Assembly (NCBI GenBank): GCA_937925385.1
Contig: CALEWN010000012.1
Coordinates: 1 to 7,457, forward strand
DNA from: an uncultured Senegalimassilia sp.
GTDB taxonomy: Bacteria > Actinomycetota > Coriobacteriia > Coriobacteriales > Eggerthellaceae
DNA length: 7,457 nucleotides
Direction of reading: 5' to 3'
How positions within the stretch are numbered: the first letter of the stretch is position 1; each line of letters opens with the position of its first letter. The translations under genes were made by a program, and so were the position numbers. The notes under the pieces were generated by a model, which was not told the DNA's origin, did not search any database, and saw only the letters and a program-made list of their open reading frames with translations. This document shows positions 1 to 5,819 of the stretch, one piece after another.

Positions 1-1869
1 TGCTTTCGCCAACCTTGGCTGAAAGACCAGCTCAAACCCGGTATGGGTATCGCCGTCGCCGGCAAGGTGGAGTTCGACTACGGCTTCAAGCGCATGGTGA
101 ACCCCTATATCGAGCAGCTCGGCGACGGGCAGCTGGCCGAGGGCATGATCATACCCGTGCATCCTGCGTGCGAGAAGATCTCTGCCGCATGGATGCGCCG
201 TTTGGTGGGCAACGCGCTCGACGCCGTGCAAGGCTGCTACGATCCGCTGCCGCTCGATCTGCGCGTGCGGTATCGGCTCATGGCCCGCGGGCGGGCGCTG
301 TCGTGCATCCACTTCCCGCATGCTATGGAAGAGGTCGCCGATGCGCGCCGTCGCCTGGTGTACGAGGAGCTGCTGCTGCTCGAGCTTGCCCTTATGTCGC
401 AAGCCGCGCAGCGCGCCGGCGGCGCGCAGCCGGTGGCGCATGTGGCGGACGGCCCGTGCGCGGCGGCGCTCGACTGCGTCATGCCGTTTGCCCTCACGGA
501 AGAACAGCAGCAGGCCCGCGCCGATATCCTTGCGCGCATGGCGGCGCCCGAGATGGCGAACCACATGCTGCTCGGCGACGTGGGCACGGGCAAGACCGCT
601 GTCGCGGCGTTCGCCCTTGCCGCGGTGGCCGACACCGGTACCCAGGCGGCGCTCATGGCGCCCACCGAGGTGCTCGCGCGCCAGCATGCCGCATCGCTGG
701 GGAAGTGGTTCGACGAAGTGGGCGTCACCTGGGGTCTGCTCACCGGCTCCACGCCCGACGATGAGCGCGCCCGCCTGCTCGAAGGAGCCGCCGATGGCGG
801 CATTTGCGTGCTCATCGGCACGCACGCCCTGCTCGAGCCCGACGTGCGCTTCAAGCGCCTCACGCTCGCGGTCATCGACGAGCAGCACCGTTTCGGCGTG
901 GAGCAGCGCGCGGCTCTTCTTTCCAAAGGCCAAGCCCCCGATGCGCTCTACCTGACCGCCACGCCCATTCCCCGCACGCTCGCGCTCGCCGTGTTCGGCG
1001 ATATGACGCTGTCATACATCAGGCACCGTCCCAACGACTCGGCCCGCCGCACCACGCACGTCGTGTCGAAGGCCGACCAGGGCAGGGCATACGATGCGGC
1101 GCGCGAGGCGCTTGCGCGCGGCGAGCAGGTGTACGTGGTATGCCCGCTCATCGGGCAGGATTCCGAAGCGCGCGACAAGCGGGCAGGCGGCAGGGGCCGG
1201 GAAACCGACGAGGAGGCCTACGAGTTCGCGTCCATCAGCATCGAGTCGGACGCCGATTTCGCCGGCGATAACGTCACGGCAGCAACCAAGGAGGCGTCCT
1301 ACCTGCAACAAACGGTGTTCGCCGATTGGCATGTGGAGCTGTTGCACGGGCGCATGAAGCCCGCCGACAAGGACGCCGTCATGGGCCGGTTCCGCGACAA
1401 CGACACGCAGGTGCTCGTGGCAACCACCGTCATCGAGGTGGGCGTGGACGTGCCCAACGCCACGGTCATGATCGTCATGGACGCCGATCGCTTCGGCCTC
1501 TCGCAGCTCCATCAGCTGCGCGGGCGCGTGGGCCGCGGCGAGAAGCCGGCGCAGGTGTTTTTGGTCTCCACCTCCAAATCCGAGCAGTCCATGGCGCGCT
1601 TGGCCGCTATGGAGCGCACCGATGATGGGTTCGAGCTGGCGAAATACGACTTGTCGCTTCGCCGCGAGGGCGATATCCTGGGCAACCGGCAAAGCGGCGC
1701 GAGCGCGCTGAAGCTCGTCAACATCGTGCGCGACGAACGCATCATCGGCGCTGCGCACGCCGATGCCGCGGCCATCATGGCCGTCGACCCCGGGCTCGCC
1801 GAGCCCGACCACCAGGCGCTCGCGTTCGAACTGCGCCGCACGTTCCCTGACCAAACGGCGCAAAGATAG
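1..1869 (+). CDS. recG: ATP-dependent DNA helicase RecG, 5'-truncated by the window edge
   Basis: RecG is a superfamily 2 dsDNA translocase that regresses stalled replication forks and processes recombination branches in the cytoplasm. Frame 1 is open from base 1, so the protein begins upstream; about 622 codons are visible. By alignment from memory with the 693-aa E. coli protein, roughly the first 100 residues are missing. The fragment opens in the wedge/OB domain (FRQPWLKDQLKPG). Helicase motifs follow in order: Walker A GDVGTGKT (574-597), DEQHRFGV box (877-900), TATPIPRT (955-978), TTVIEVGVDVP (from 1423), QLHQLRGRVGRG (1504-1539). The RecG-specific translocation motif is GDILGNRQSG (1669-1698). 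Two oddities are an acidic insertion after CPLI (about 1162-1278) and loss of the usual LPPGR segment (about 1030-1050). A methionine at 43 is internal, not the start. Mfd is excluded by the C-terminal motif and the wedge domain. Identification is secure. Confidence 0.97.
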   Translation, partial: CFRQPWLKDQLKPGMGIAVAGKVEFDYGFKRMVNPYIEQLGDGQLAEGMIIPVHPACEKISAAWMRRLVGNALDAVQGCYDPLPLDLRVRYRLMARGRALSCIHFPHAMEEVADARRRLVYEELLLLELALMSQAAQRAGGAQPVAHVADGPCAAALDCVMPFALTEEQQQARADILARMAAPEMANHMLLGDVGTGKTAVAAFALAAVADTGTQAALMAPTEVLARQHAASLGKWFDEVGVTWGLLTGSTPDDERARLLEGAADGGICVLIGTHALLEPDVRFKRLTLAVIDEQHRFGVEQRAALLSKGQAPDALYLTATPIPRTLALAVFGDMTLSYIRHRPNDSARRTTHVVSKADQGRAYDAAREALARGEQVYVVCPLIGQDSEARDKRAGGRGRETDEEAYEFASISIESDADFAGDNVTAATKEASYLQQTVFADWHVELLHGRMKPADKDAVMGRFRDNDTQVLVATTVIEVGVDVPNATVMIVMDADRFGLSQLHQLRGRVGRGEKPAQVFLVSTSKSEQSMARLAAMERTDDGFELAKYDLSLRREGDILGNRQSGASALKLVNIVRDERIIGAAHADAAAIMAVDPGLAEPDHQALAFELRRTFPDQTAQR

Positions 1870-1915
1870 CCGATACGCTTCGAGGCGCGCCTTGTGCGGG
1901 CTTCGGCTGCAGAAA

Positions 1916-1919
1916 GAGG
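1916..1919 (+). promoter_or_regulatory. Shine-Dalgarno deciding the rsmD start
   Basis: GAGG within AAAGAGGT lies 5 bases before ATG 1925. The frame stays open upstream to an ATG at 1763 inside recG. That longer start would add 54 residues with no family counterpart and has no comparable ribosome binding site, so this site decides for 1925. Confidence 0.75.
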
Positions 1920-1924
1920 TAACT

Positions 1925-2515
1925 ATGAGGATCATCGCAGGTCAGTTCCGCGGCCGCACGCTGGCCGCGCCCAAGGGCGACGGCACGCGTCCCACCACCG
2001 ATCGCGTGCGCGAGTCGCTCATGAGCGCCGTGTTCAGCCAGCGCGGCGGTTTCGAGGACGCCGTGGTGCTCGACGCGTTCGCCGGTTCGGGCGCCCTTGG
2101 CTTGGAGGCCCTGTCGCGCGGTGCGGCGCGCGCGGTGTTTTACGAGAGCGCCCCCGAGGCGGCGAAGGTCGTGCAGAAAAACGTGGCGAACTTGGGTCTT
2201 GAGCCTGCCCGCGCCACCGTCACGCGCGCCGACGTCATCGAGCGCGCCCCGCAGTTCGCCCGTCCTCCGTTCGATCTTATCTTCCTGGACCCGCCCTACG
2301 CCTATGACGCCATGGCGGTGCTGGGCATGGTGGCCGGCTTGGTGGAGCGCGGCGTGGCGGCACCCGATGCCATCGTGGTCTACGAGCACTCGCTTGCCGG
2401 CAACGACGCTGCCGCCTTAGCGGCGGCAGAGCTCGGCTTCGAGCTTGCGTCCCGCAAGAAGTACGGCGATACTACCGTAGACGTGCTGCGCGTCTGCGAG
2501 CGCAGCGCATCTTAA
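1925..2515 (+). CDS. rsmD: 16S rRNA (guanine(966)-N(2))-methyltransferase RsmD
   Basis: RsmD transfers a methyl group from S-adenosylmethionine to N2 of G966 in 16S rRNA, acting on the assembled or assembling small subunit. The 196-aa product is close to the family's usual 180-200. The N-terminus MRIIAGQFRGRTL followed by PTTDRVRESL is the family signature. The SAM-binding motif I is LDAFAGSGALGLEA with D50 and G54-S55-G56. The catalytic DPPY tetrad is residues 122-125, typical of N2-guanine methyltransferases. The start at 1925 is set by the AAAGAGGT Shine-Dalgarno and by family length. The gene lies 55 bases after recG and 24 before coaD; rsmD-coaD adjacency is widespread in bacteria, and cotranscription is likely here. 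Nothing is missing or broken. Confidence 0.96.
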   Translation: MRIIAGQFRGRTLAAPKGDGTRPTTDRVRESLMSAVFSQRGGFEDAVVLDAFAGSGALGLEALSRGAARAVFYESAPEAAKVVQKNVANLGLEPARATVTRADVIERAPQFARPPFDLIFLDPPYAYDAMAVLGMVAGLVERGVAAPDAIVVYEHSLAGNDAAALAAAELGFELASRKKYGDTTVDVLRVCERSAS

Positions 2516-2539
2516 AAACGATCAAGAAGGAGCAGCGTC

Positions 2540-3025
2540 ATGAAACGCGCATTGACACCGGGCACGTTCGACCCCATCACCTCGGGGCATCTCGACGTCA
2601 TCGCCCGTGCATCCCAGTTGATGGACGAAGTGGTCGTGGCCGTGGCCGATTCCCAGAAGAAAGGGCCCTTGTTCACGCTCGAGGAGCGCGTCGAGCTGGT
2701 CCGTCAGGCCACCGCGCACCTGCCAAACGTCCGCGCCGTGCCTTTCAGGGGCCTACTCGTGGATTTGGCCAAGGAGCTTGACGCCACCGTGGTGGTCAAG
2801 GGCCTGCGAGCCATTACCGACTTCGAGTACGAGTTCCAGATGACGGCCATGAACTATCAGCTTTCGCCGCAGCTGGAAACGCTGTTCATCATGTCCCCGC
2901 CGCAGTACATGTACCTGTCAAGCTCCATCGTGCGCGAGATCTCGAAGATGGGCGGCGATATCGAGCAGTTCGTGCCGCCTTGCGTGTACGAGGCGCTTAA
3001 GAAGAAGTACGCGAACCTGAGGTAG
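2540..3025 (+). CDS. coaD: Phosphopantetheine adenylyltransferase CoaD
   Basis: CoaD joins 4'-phosphopantetheine and ATP to give dephospho-CoA and pyrophosphate, the fourth step of coenzyme A synthesis from pantothenate. It is a cytoplasmic nucleotidyltransferase, hexameric in studied species. The 161-aa product matches the family (about 159-165). The nucleotide-binding motif TPGTFDPITSGH lies at residues 6-17, with H17 in the T/HxGH position. GLRAITDFEYE (88-99) is the conserved central segment with R90. SSSIVRE (127-133) is the second nucleotide-binding signature. An AAGGAG Shine-Dalgarno (2527-2532) lies 7 bases before the ATG. The gene is the last of the recG-rsmD-coaD run; a 238-base spacer with a strong hairpin follows. 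Free CoA later supports the acyl-group chemistry that feeds PlsX, but no direct regulatory link is visible. Confidence 0.97.
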   Translation: MKRALTPGTFDPITSGHLDVIARASQLMDEVVVAVADSQKKGPLFTLEERVELVRQATAHLPNVRAVPFRGLLVDLAKELDATVVVKGLRAITDFEYEFQMTAMNYQLSPQLETLFIMSPPQYMYLSSSIVREISKMGGDIEQFVPPCVYEALKKKYANLR

Positions 3026-3098
3026 GCCGCTCGCCGGCGATACCGTGCCTTGCGGGCAGCGGGGAAGGCGCCGGCGCCATCGTCATATCGCGAGGTTG

Positions 3099-3130
3099 AA
3101 GCGTTCCGCCTGAACACGGGCGGAACGCTT
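3099..3130 (+). terminator. Perfect 12-bp hairpin after coaD, probable terminator without a strong U-tract
   Basis: The arms AAGCGTTCCGCC (3099-3110) and GGCGGAACGCTT (3119-3130) are exact reverse complements around an 8-base loop. The hairpin sits 73 bases after the coaD stop and 133 before the next gene, which suits transcription ending there. Only two T residues close the stem and no T-run follows, so this is not a textbook intrinsic terminator. U-poor hairpins are commonly proposed as terminators in GC-rich actinobacteria. A mRNA-stabilising 3' hairpin is the alternative. Confidence 0.6.
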
Positions 3131-3263
3131 CGTATGTGCATGCTTTGTTCTTCAGGCGCAAGCGCTGGGCGGCATGCTATCATGCTTATCTGCATGCGTG
3201 GCCTTATGCCCGTGTGCCTAAACGCAGTTTTCAAACGCAGCAAGCCTGGGTGGAAGGATCATC

Positions 3264-3740
3264 ATGGACGAAACAGGGGTTCTGGGGCTTTTGGAAGAGC
3301 TCTCGATTCTGCTTGAGGACTCTAAACCGGTGTTCGGCAAGGGCAACCTGCGCCAGGTGGATATCGCTGCGGCATTCGAAATCATGGACGAGATCCGCGA
3401 CACGTTCCCCAGCGAGTTCTCGCAGTCGCGCCAGATCGTGCGCGAGCGCCAAAGCCTGCTCGATGATGCCGAGGCTGAGGCCAACCGCATGATCGAGGAC
3501 GCGCGCAGCCAGGCGATGACCATCGCCTCCGAGCAGGAGATCGTGCGCATCTCCCAGCAGCAGGCCGATCAGCTGGTCGCCGATGCACGTGAGCTCGAGC
3601 GCCAAACGCGCGCCGGCGCCGAAGATTACGCCGACGAGGTGTTCGGGCACGTCGAGCAAAGCCTTGACACGTTGCTCAACAACGTGCGCCGCTGTCGCGA
3701 TCGCCTCAACGCCAACGCCATGGCGCAGGGTCGCCAGTAA
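3264..3740 (+). CDS. SepIVA/DivIVA-like coiled-coil protein, putative septal or cell-envelope growth factor
   Basis: The 158-aa product has no catalytic motif, signal peptide or membrane segment. Residues 1-50 (LLEELSILLEDSKPVFG, then FEIMDEIRDTFPSEF) resemble, from memory, the N-terminus of mycobacterial SepIVA (Rv2927c), including the VxxLDEL-like opening and a DDIKDAIPGEL-like stretch. Residues about 55-125 form an Ala/Glu/Gln-rich coiled coil with DivIVA or F0-b-like repeats such as EAEANRMIEDAR and QQADQLVADAREL. The C-terminal helix (EVFGHVEQSLDTLLNNV) again resembles the SepIVA end. The gene lies beside the DUF177 gene, as in mycobacteria. SepIVA is known as a DivIVA-domain protein of septation and polar growth; a similar role here is inference. 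At roughly two thirds of the mycobacterial length, its coil is shortened. Start: ATG 5 bases after a GGAAGGA Shine-Dalgarno (3252-3258). Confidence 0.8.
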   Translation: MDETGVLGLLEELSILLEDSKPVFGKGNLRQVDIAAAFEIMDEIRDTFPSEFSQSRQIVRERQSLLDDAEAEANRMIEDARSQAMTIASEQEIVRISQQQADQLVADARELERQTRAGAEDYADEVFGHVEQSLDTLLNNVRRCRDRLNANAMAQGRQ

Positions 3741-4270
3741 TGGATGCCGTGAAGTTCGAGGTCCCGCCGGAGCTCTTCGTTACCACGGAGAGCTCCTCTT
3801 TTGCAGGGCAGCTTGCCTTAGGGGAGCTTGAGGCGGGTCCCGATACCTATACATTCGCCAAGCCCATCGATTGGAACGTCACCGTCACCAACACCGGAGA
3901 CGCGCTTCTGGTCATGGGCAGCGCCCGCGGCACGGCAACGGTCGCGTGCCTTAACGGGGAAGTGGAAGGCTATTTCCTGCTTTCCGAGGACGGTCCGGCG
4001 CCCGAGGATATGGACGACGACGAGTTCGAGGTGCTCGGCGCCGACAAGATGCTCGACTTAGAGCCGCTCATCATCGCCGCGCTTCTGGTCGAGGCCCCGC
4101 TCGTGCCCCTGTGCCGAGAGGATTGCGCCGGTTTGTGCGCGCAGTGCGGAGCGAACCTCAACGAGGGGCCGTGCGCTTGCTCGGAGCAGCTCGATGATGA
4201 CCTGCCGCGCATGTTCGACGGCCGCGTCAGCCCCTTTGCCGCGTTGAAGGATCTGAATCTGGGCGAGTAG
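3740..4270 (+). CDS. yceD: DUF177 (YceD-family) protein, putative 23S rRNA accumulation factor
   Basis: DUF177 proteins are usually encoded just before rpmF, as here and in E. coli. Family members have been linked to 23S rRNA accumulation or processing, but the molecular activity is not settled. The 176-aa product has a beta-rich N-terminal half, an acidic linker (EDGPAPEDMDDDEFE) and the hydrophobic DLEPLIIAALLVEAPLVPLC segment. It ends in the typical C-terminal cluster with Cys at 125, 129, 133, 136, 145 and 147 (CREDCAGLCAQCGANLNEGP), closing with FAALKDL. The CxxxC/CxxC spacing could bind zinc; that is inference. The start codon overlaps the preceding stop as TAATG, and only a weak AGGG (3727-3730) precedes it, so translation is probably coupled to the SepIVA-like gene. 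Confidence 0.9.
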   Translation: MDAVKFEVPPELFVTTESSSFAGQLALGELEAGPDTYTFAKPIDWNVTVTNTGDALLVMGSARGTATVACLNGEVEGYFLLSEDGPAPEDMDDDEFEVLGADKMLDLEPLIIAALLVEAPLVPLCREDCAGLCAQCGANLNEGPCACSEQLDDDLPRMFDGRVSPFAALKDLNLGE

Positions 4271-4322
4271 TCCTCAGATTATGGAACCTCAATGGGTTTG
4301 TGTGTGCATGGCGAACAACTGC

Positions 4323-4351
4323 TTGCATGCGCACGGACACTTTGGTAGTAT
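4323..4351 (+). promoter_or_regulatory. Putative sigma-70-type promoter for rpmF
   Basis: TTGCAT (4323-4328) and TAGTAT (4346-4351) are separated by exactly 17 bases, in the 152-base spacer between the DUF177 gene and rpmF. The -10 matches TATAAT at four of six positions and the -35 matches TTGACA at only three. Transcription would begin around 4358, leaving a GC-rich leader of about 65 bases. CGCGTG (4359-4364) and CACGCG (4389-4394) in that leader could pair. Assigned by eye only. Confidence 0.5.
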
Positions 4352-4422
4352 ATCGCTTCGCGTGTTTACCCAGCGAACGAGCGAGCGCCACGCGCGCCCG
4401 ACATAAAGCAAGGAGATAGATC

Positions 4423-4602
4423 ATGGCAGTACCTAAGCAAAAAATGGGCCGCGCCCGCACTCATGCACGTCGTAGCACCAACGACAAGATCGCAGCCCCT
4501 TCCCGTTCCGTGTGCCCGCAGTGCGGCGAGGCTAAGCTTCCCCACCGCGTGTGCCCGAACTGCGGCTTCTACAAGAACCGCGAGGTCATCGAGACGGAGT
4601 AA
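4423..4602 (+). CDS. rpmF: Large-subunit ribosomal protein bL32
   Basis: This 59-aa protein is a component of the 50S ribosomal subunit. MAVPKQKMGRARTHARRS is the classic bL32 opening: a basic tail that penetrates the rRNA. A zinc ribbon follows with Cys at 31, 34, 44 and 47 (CPQCGEAKLPHRVCPNCG), ending in FYKNREVIE. All four cysteines are present, so this is the zinc-binding (C+) form rather than the cysteine-free paralogue made under zinc limitation in some bacteria. A strong AGGAG Shine-Dalgarno (4411-4415) lies 7 bases before the ATG. The gene follows the DUF177 gene, the standard pairing, but with its own probable promoter. A strong terminator-like hairpin follows, so rpmF may be expressed largely on its own, as fits a ribosomal protein. 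Confidence 0.97.
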   Translation: MAVPKQKMGRARTHARRSTNDKIAAPSRSVCPQCGEAKLPHRVCPNCGFYKNREVIETE

Positions 4603-4630
4603 CGCCGTCATAGCGTGCAATTGCAACTTG

Positions 4631-4676
4631 AAGCCTCTCTGCGGCGCCATTGGCGCAGAGAGGCTTTCTTGCGTTT
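4631..4676 (+). terminator. Intrinsic terminator or attenuator between rpmF and plsX
   Basis: AAGCCTCTCTGCG (4631-4643) and CGCAGAGAGGCTT (4654-4666) are perfect 13-base complements with a 10-base loop. TTTCTTGCGTTT continues through 4676, giving the T-rich tail expected of a Rho-independent terminator. The inner part can also pair as GCGCC/GGCGC around ATT with a 3-base bulge. It begins 28 bases after the rpmF stop. No clear plsX promoter is visible downstream, so partial read-through may supply plsX. Confidence 0.82.
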
Positions 4677-4728
4677 AGCAACGGCGCCGTGTGCGAAGCG
4701 CAACGGCTGCTAGGGAAAGGGTGTCAAC

Positions 4729-5742
4729 ATGACAGACAACGTCACCATCGCAGTGGATGCCATGGGCGGCGACAACGCTCCCGAGGTCGTCCTCGAGGGC
4801 GTGGCAGCGGCGCTTGCCGCCGACGAGGGGCTTACCGTGATCTTGTGCGGTCCCGCCGACGTGGTCGAGCCGTTCGCCGCGCAACATGCCCGCTGCCGTG
4901 CCCAGGTAGCCGCCGAGGTCATCGGCATGGCCGAGCATCCCGCGCAGGCCGTGCGCAAGAAGAAGGACAGCTCCATCGTGGTCGGCTGCCGCCTGGTCAA
5001 GGATGGTCAGGCGCAAGGCTTCTTCTCCGCCGGCTCGACGGGCGCCTGCCTGGCGGCCGCAACGCTGGTCATGGGGCGCATCAAGGGTATCTCCCGCCCG
5101 TGCCTGGCCACGGTGGTGCCAAGCCCCGTTCGTCCCATCGTGCTGTGCGATGTCGGCGCCAACGCCGATTGCAAGCCCGAGTACCTGGTGCAGTTCGCCC
5201 AGATGGGCAGCGTGTATGCTCAGAAAATCTTAGGCTACGAATCGCCCAAGGCCGTACTGCTCAACATCGGCGAGGAGGACACCAAGGGCAACGCGCTTGC
5301 CCAGGAGGCCCACCAGCTCATGGCCAAGCGACTGACCAACTTCGCCGGAAACTGCGAGGGGCGCGATGTGCTCGGCGCGCAGTACGAGGTTGTGGTCACC
5401 GACGGCTTCACGGGCAACGTGTGCCTGAAAACCATCGAGGGCGCCTCGAAGGTGCTCTTCGGCGCCATCAAGGACGCCATGATGTCCACCACGAAGGGCA
5501 AGATCGGAGCCCTGTGCGTCAAAGACGGCCTGAAAGGCCTGAAAAACCAGGTGTCGCCCGACACCTACGGCGGCGCTCCGCTTCTCGGCGTCAAGGGCGC
5601 CTGCATCGTAGGACACGGAAGCTCGGGTGCGGTGGCCGTCGAAAACGGCGTGCTCACCACGGCGCGCGTGGTGCGTCAGGGTGTTTCTGAGATAATCCAG
5701 CAGATGGCGCAAGCTGGAAACGGCTCGGATACAATCAAGTAA
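4729..5742 (+). CDS. plsX: Phosphate acyltransferase PlsX
   Basis: PlsX converts acyl-ACP and phosphate to acyl-phosphate, which the membrane enzyme PlsY uses to acylate glycerol-3-phosphate in the first step of phospholipid synthesis. It is a soluble, peripherally membrane-associated enzyme. The 337-aa length fits the family (about 330-356). Signatures are VDAMGGDNAP (residues 9-18), FFSAGSTGA (98-106, usually SAGNTGA), VVTDGFTGNVCLK, and the C-terminal LLGVKGACIVGHGSS. The Asn-to-Ser change in SAGSTGA is mild. AAAGGG (4716-4721) lies 7 bases before the ATG. Placement between rpmF and rnc combines the proteobacterial rpmF-plsX and the firmicute plsX...rnc-smc arrangements. Fatty-acid genes such as fabD, fabG or acpP that often lie between plsX and rnc are absent. 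A read-through frame at 4650-5690 in another phase is a shadow. Confidence 0.97.
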   Translation: MTDNVTIAVDAMGGDNAPEVVLEGVAAALAADEGLTVILCGPADVVEPFAAQHARCRAQVAAEVIGMAEHPAQAVRKKKDSSIVVGCRLVKDGQAQGFFSAGSTGACLAAATLVMGRIKGISRPCLATVVPSPVRPIVLCDVGANADCKPEYLVQFAQMGSVYAQKILGYESPKAVLLNIGEEDTKGNALAQEAHQLMAKRLTNFAGNCEGRDVLGAQYEVVVTDGFTGNVCLKTIEGASKVLFGAIKDAMMSTTKGKIGALCVKDGLKGLKNQVSPDTYGGAPLLGVKGACIVGHGSSGAVAVENGVLTTARVVRQGVSEIIQQMAQAGNGSDTIK

Positions 5743-5767
5743 CACCATGTGAACCAGCCGCAACATG

Positions 5768-5805
5768 CGGTATGGTCGCCATATCGTCGATGTTCGTTCA
5801 TACCG
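5768..5805 (+). other. Small alternative-pairing hairpin region upstream of rnc
   Basis: The element CGGTATG (5768-5774) can pair with CCATATCG (5779-5786, 3-base loop, one G-U) or with CATACCG (5799-5805, seven perfect pairs). Its first three bases can instead complete CCGCA/TGCGG (5758-5770). These are mutually exclusive folds in the 77-base plsX-rnc spacer just before the rnc ribosome binding site. RNase III cleaves its own leader in some bacteria, but these stems are shorter than typical substrates. Low confidence that this is functional. Confidence 0.3.
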
Positions 5806-5810
5806 GTTTC

Positions 5811-5815
5811 GGAGG
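5811..5815 (+). promoter_or_regulatory. Shine-Dalgarno deciding the rnc start
   Basis: A consensus GGAGG lies 4 bases before ATG 5820. In-frame ATGs at 5772 and 5790 would add up to 16 residues but have no comparable site. The family N-terminus (helix before LGYSFSNKQLILSAITH) fits the shorter form. Confidence 0.8.
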
Positions 5816-5819
5816 TTGT

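Noticed and set aside
1012..1935. A 307-codon open frame on the - strand opposite recG
   Set aside because: His/Arg/Ala-rich product without domain signatures; RecG motifs on the + strand cover the same bases.
3031..3078. Palindromes TCGCCGGCGA and GGCGCCGGCGCC downstream of coaD
   Set aside because: Short GC-only palindromes are common by chance at this base composition and have no clear context.
3131..3263. A promoter for the SepIVA-like gene, with -10-like TGCTAT (3175-3180) or TATCAT (3178-3183)
   Set aside because: A promoter is expected here, but no -35-like hexamer lies at 16-18 bases from either -10 candidate, so I could not place it.
4281..4305. A small hairpin AACC...GGTT followed by T/G-rich sequence after the DUF177 gene
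   Set aside because: Only 4 base pairs; too weak to call a terminator.
4650..5690. A 346-codon open frame on the + strand overlapping plsX in another phase
   Set aside because: Its product is a Gly/Arg-rich low-complexity string typical of an alternate frame of GC-rich coding DNA; plsX explains the region fully.
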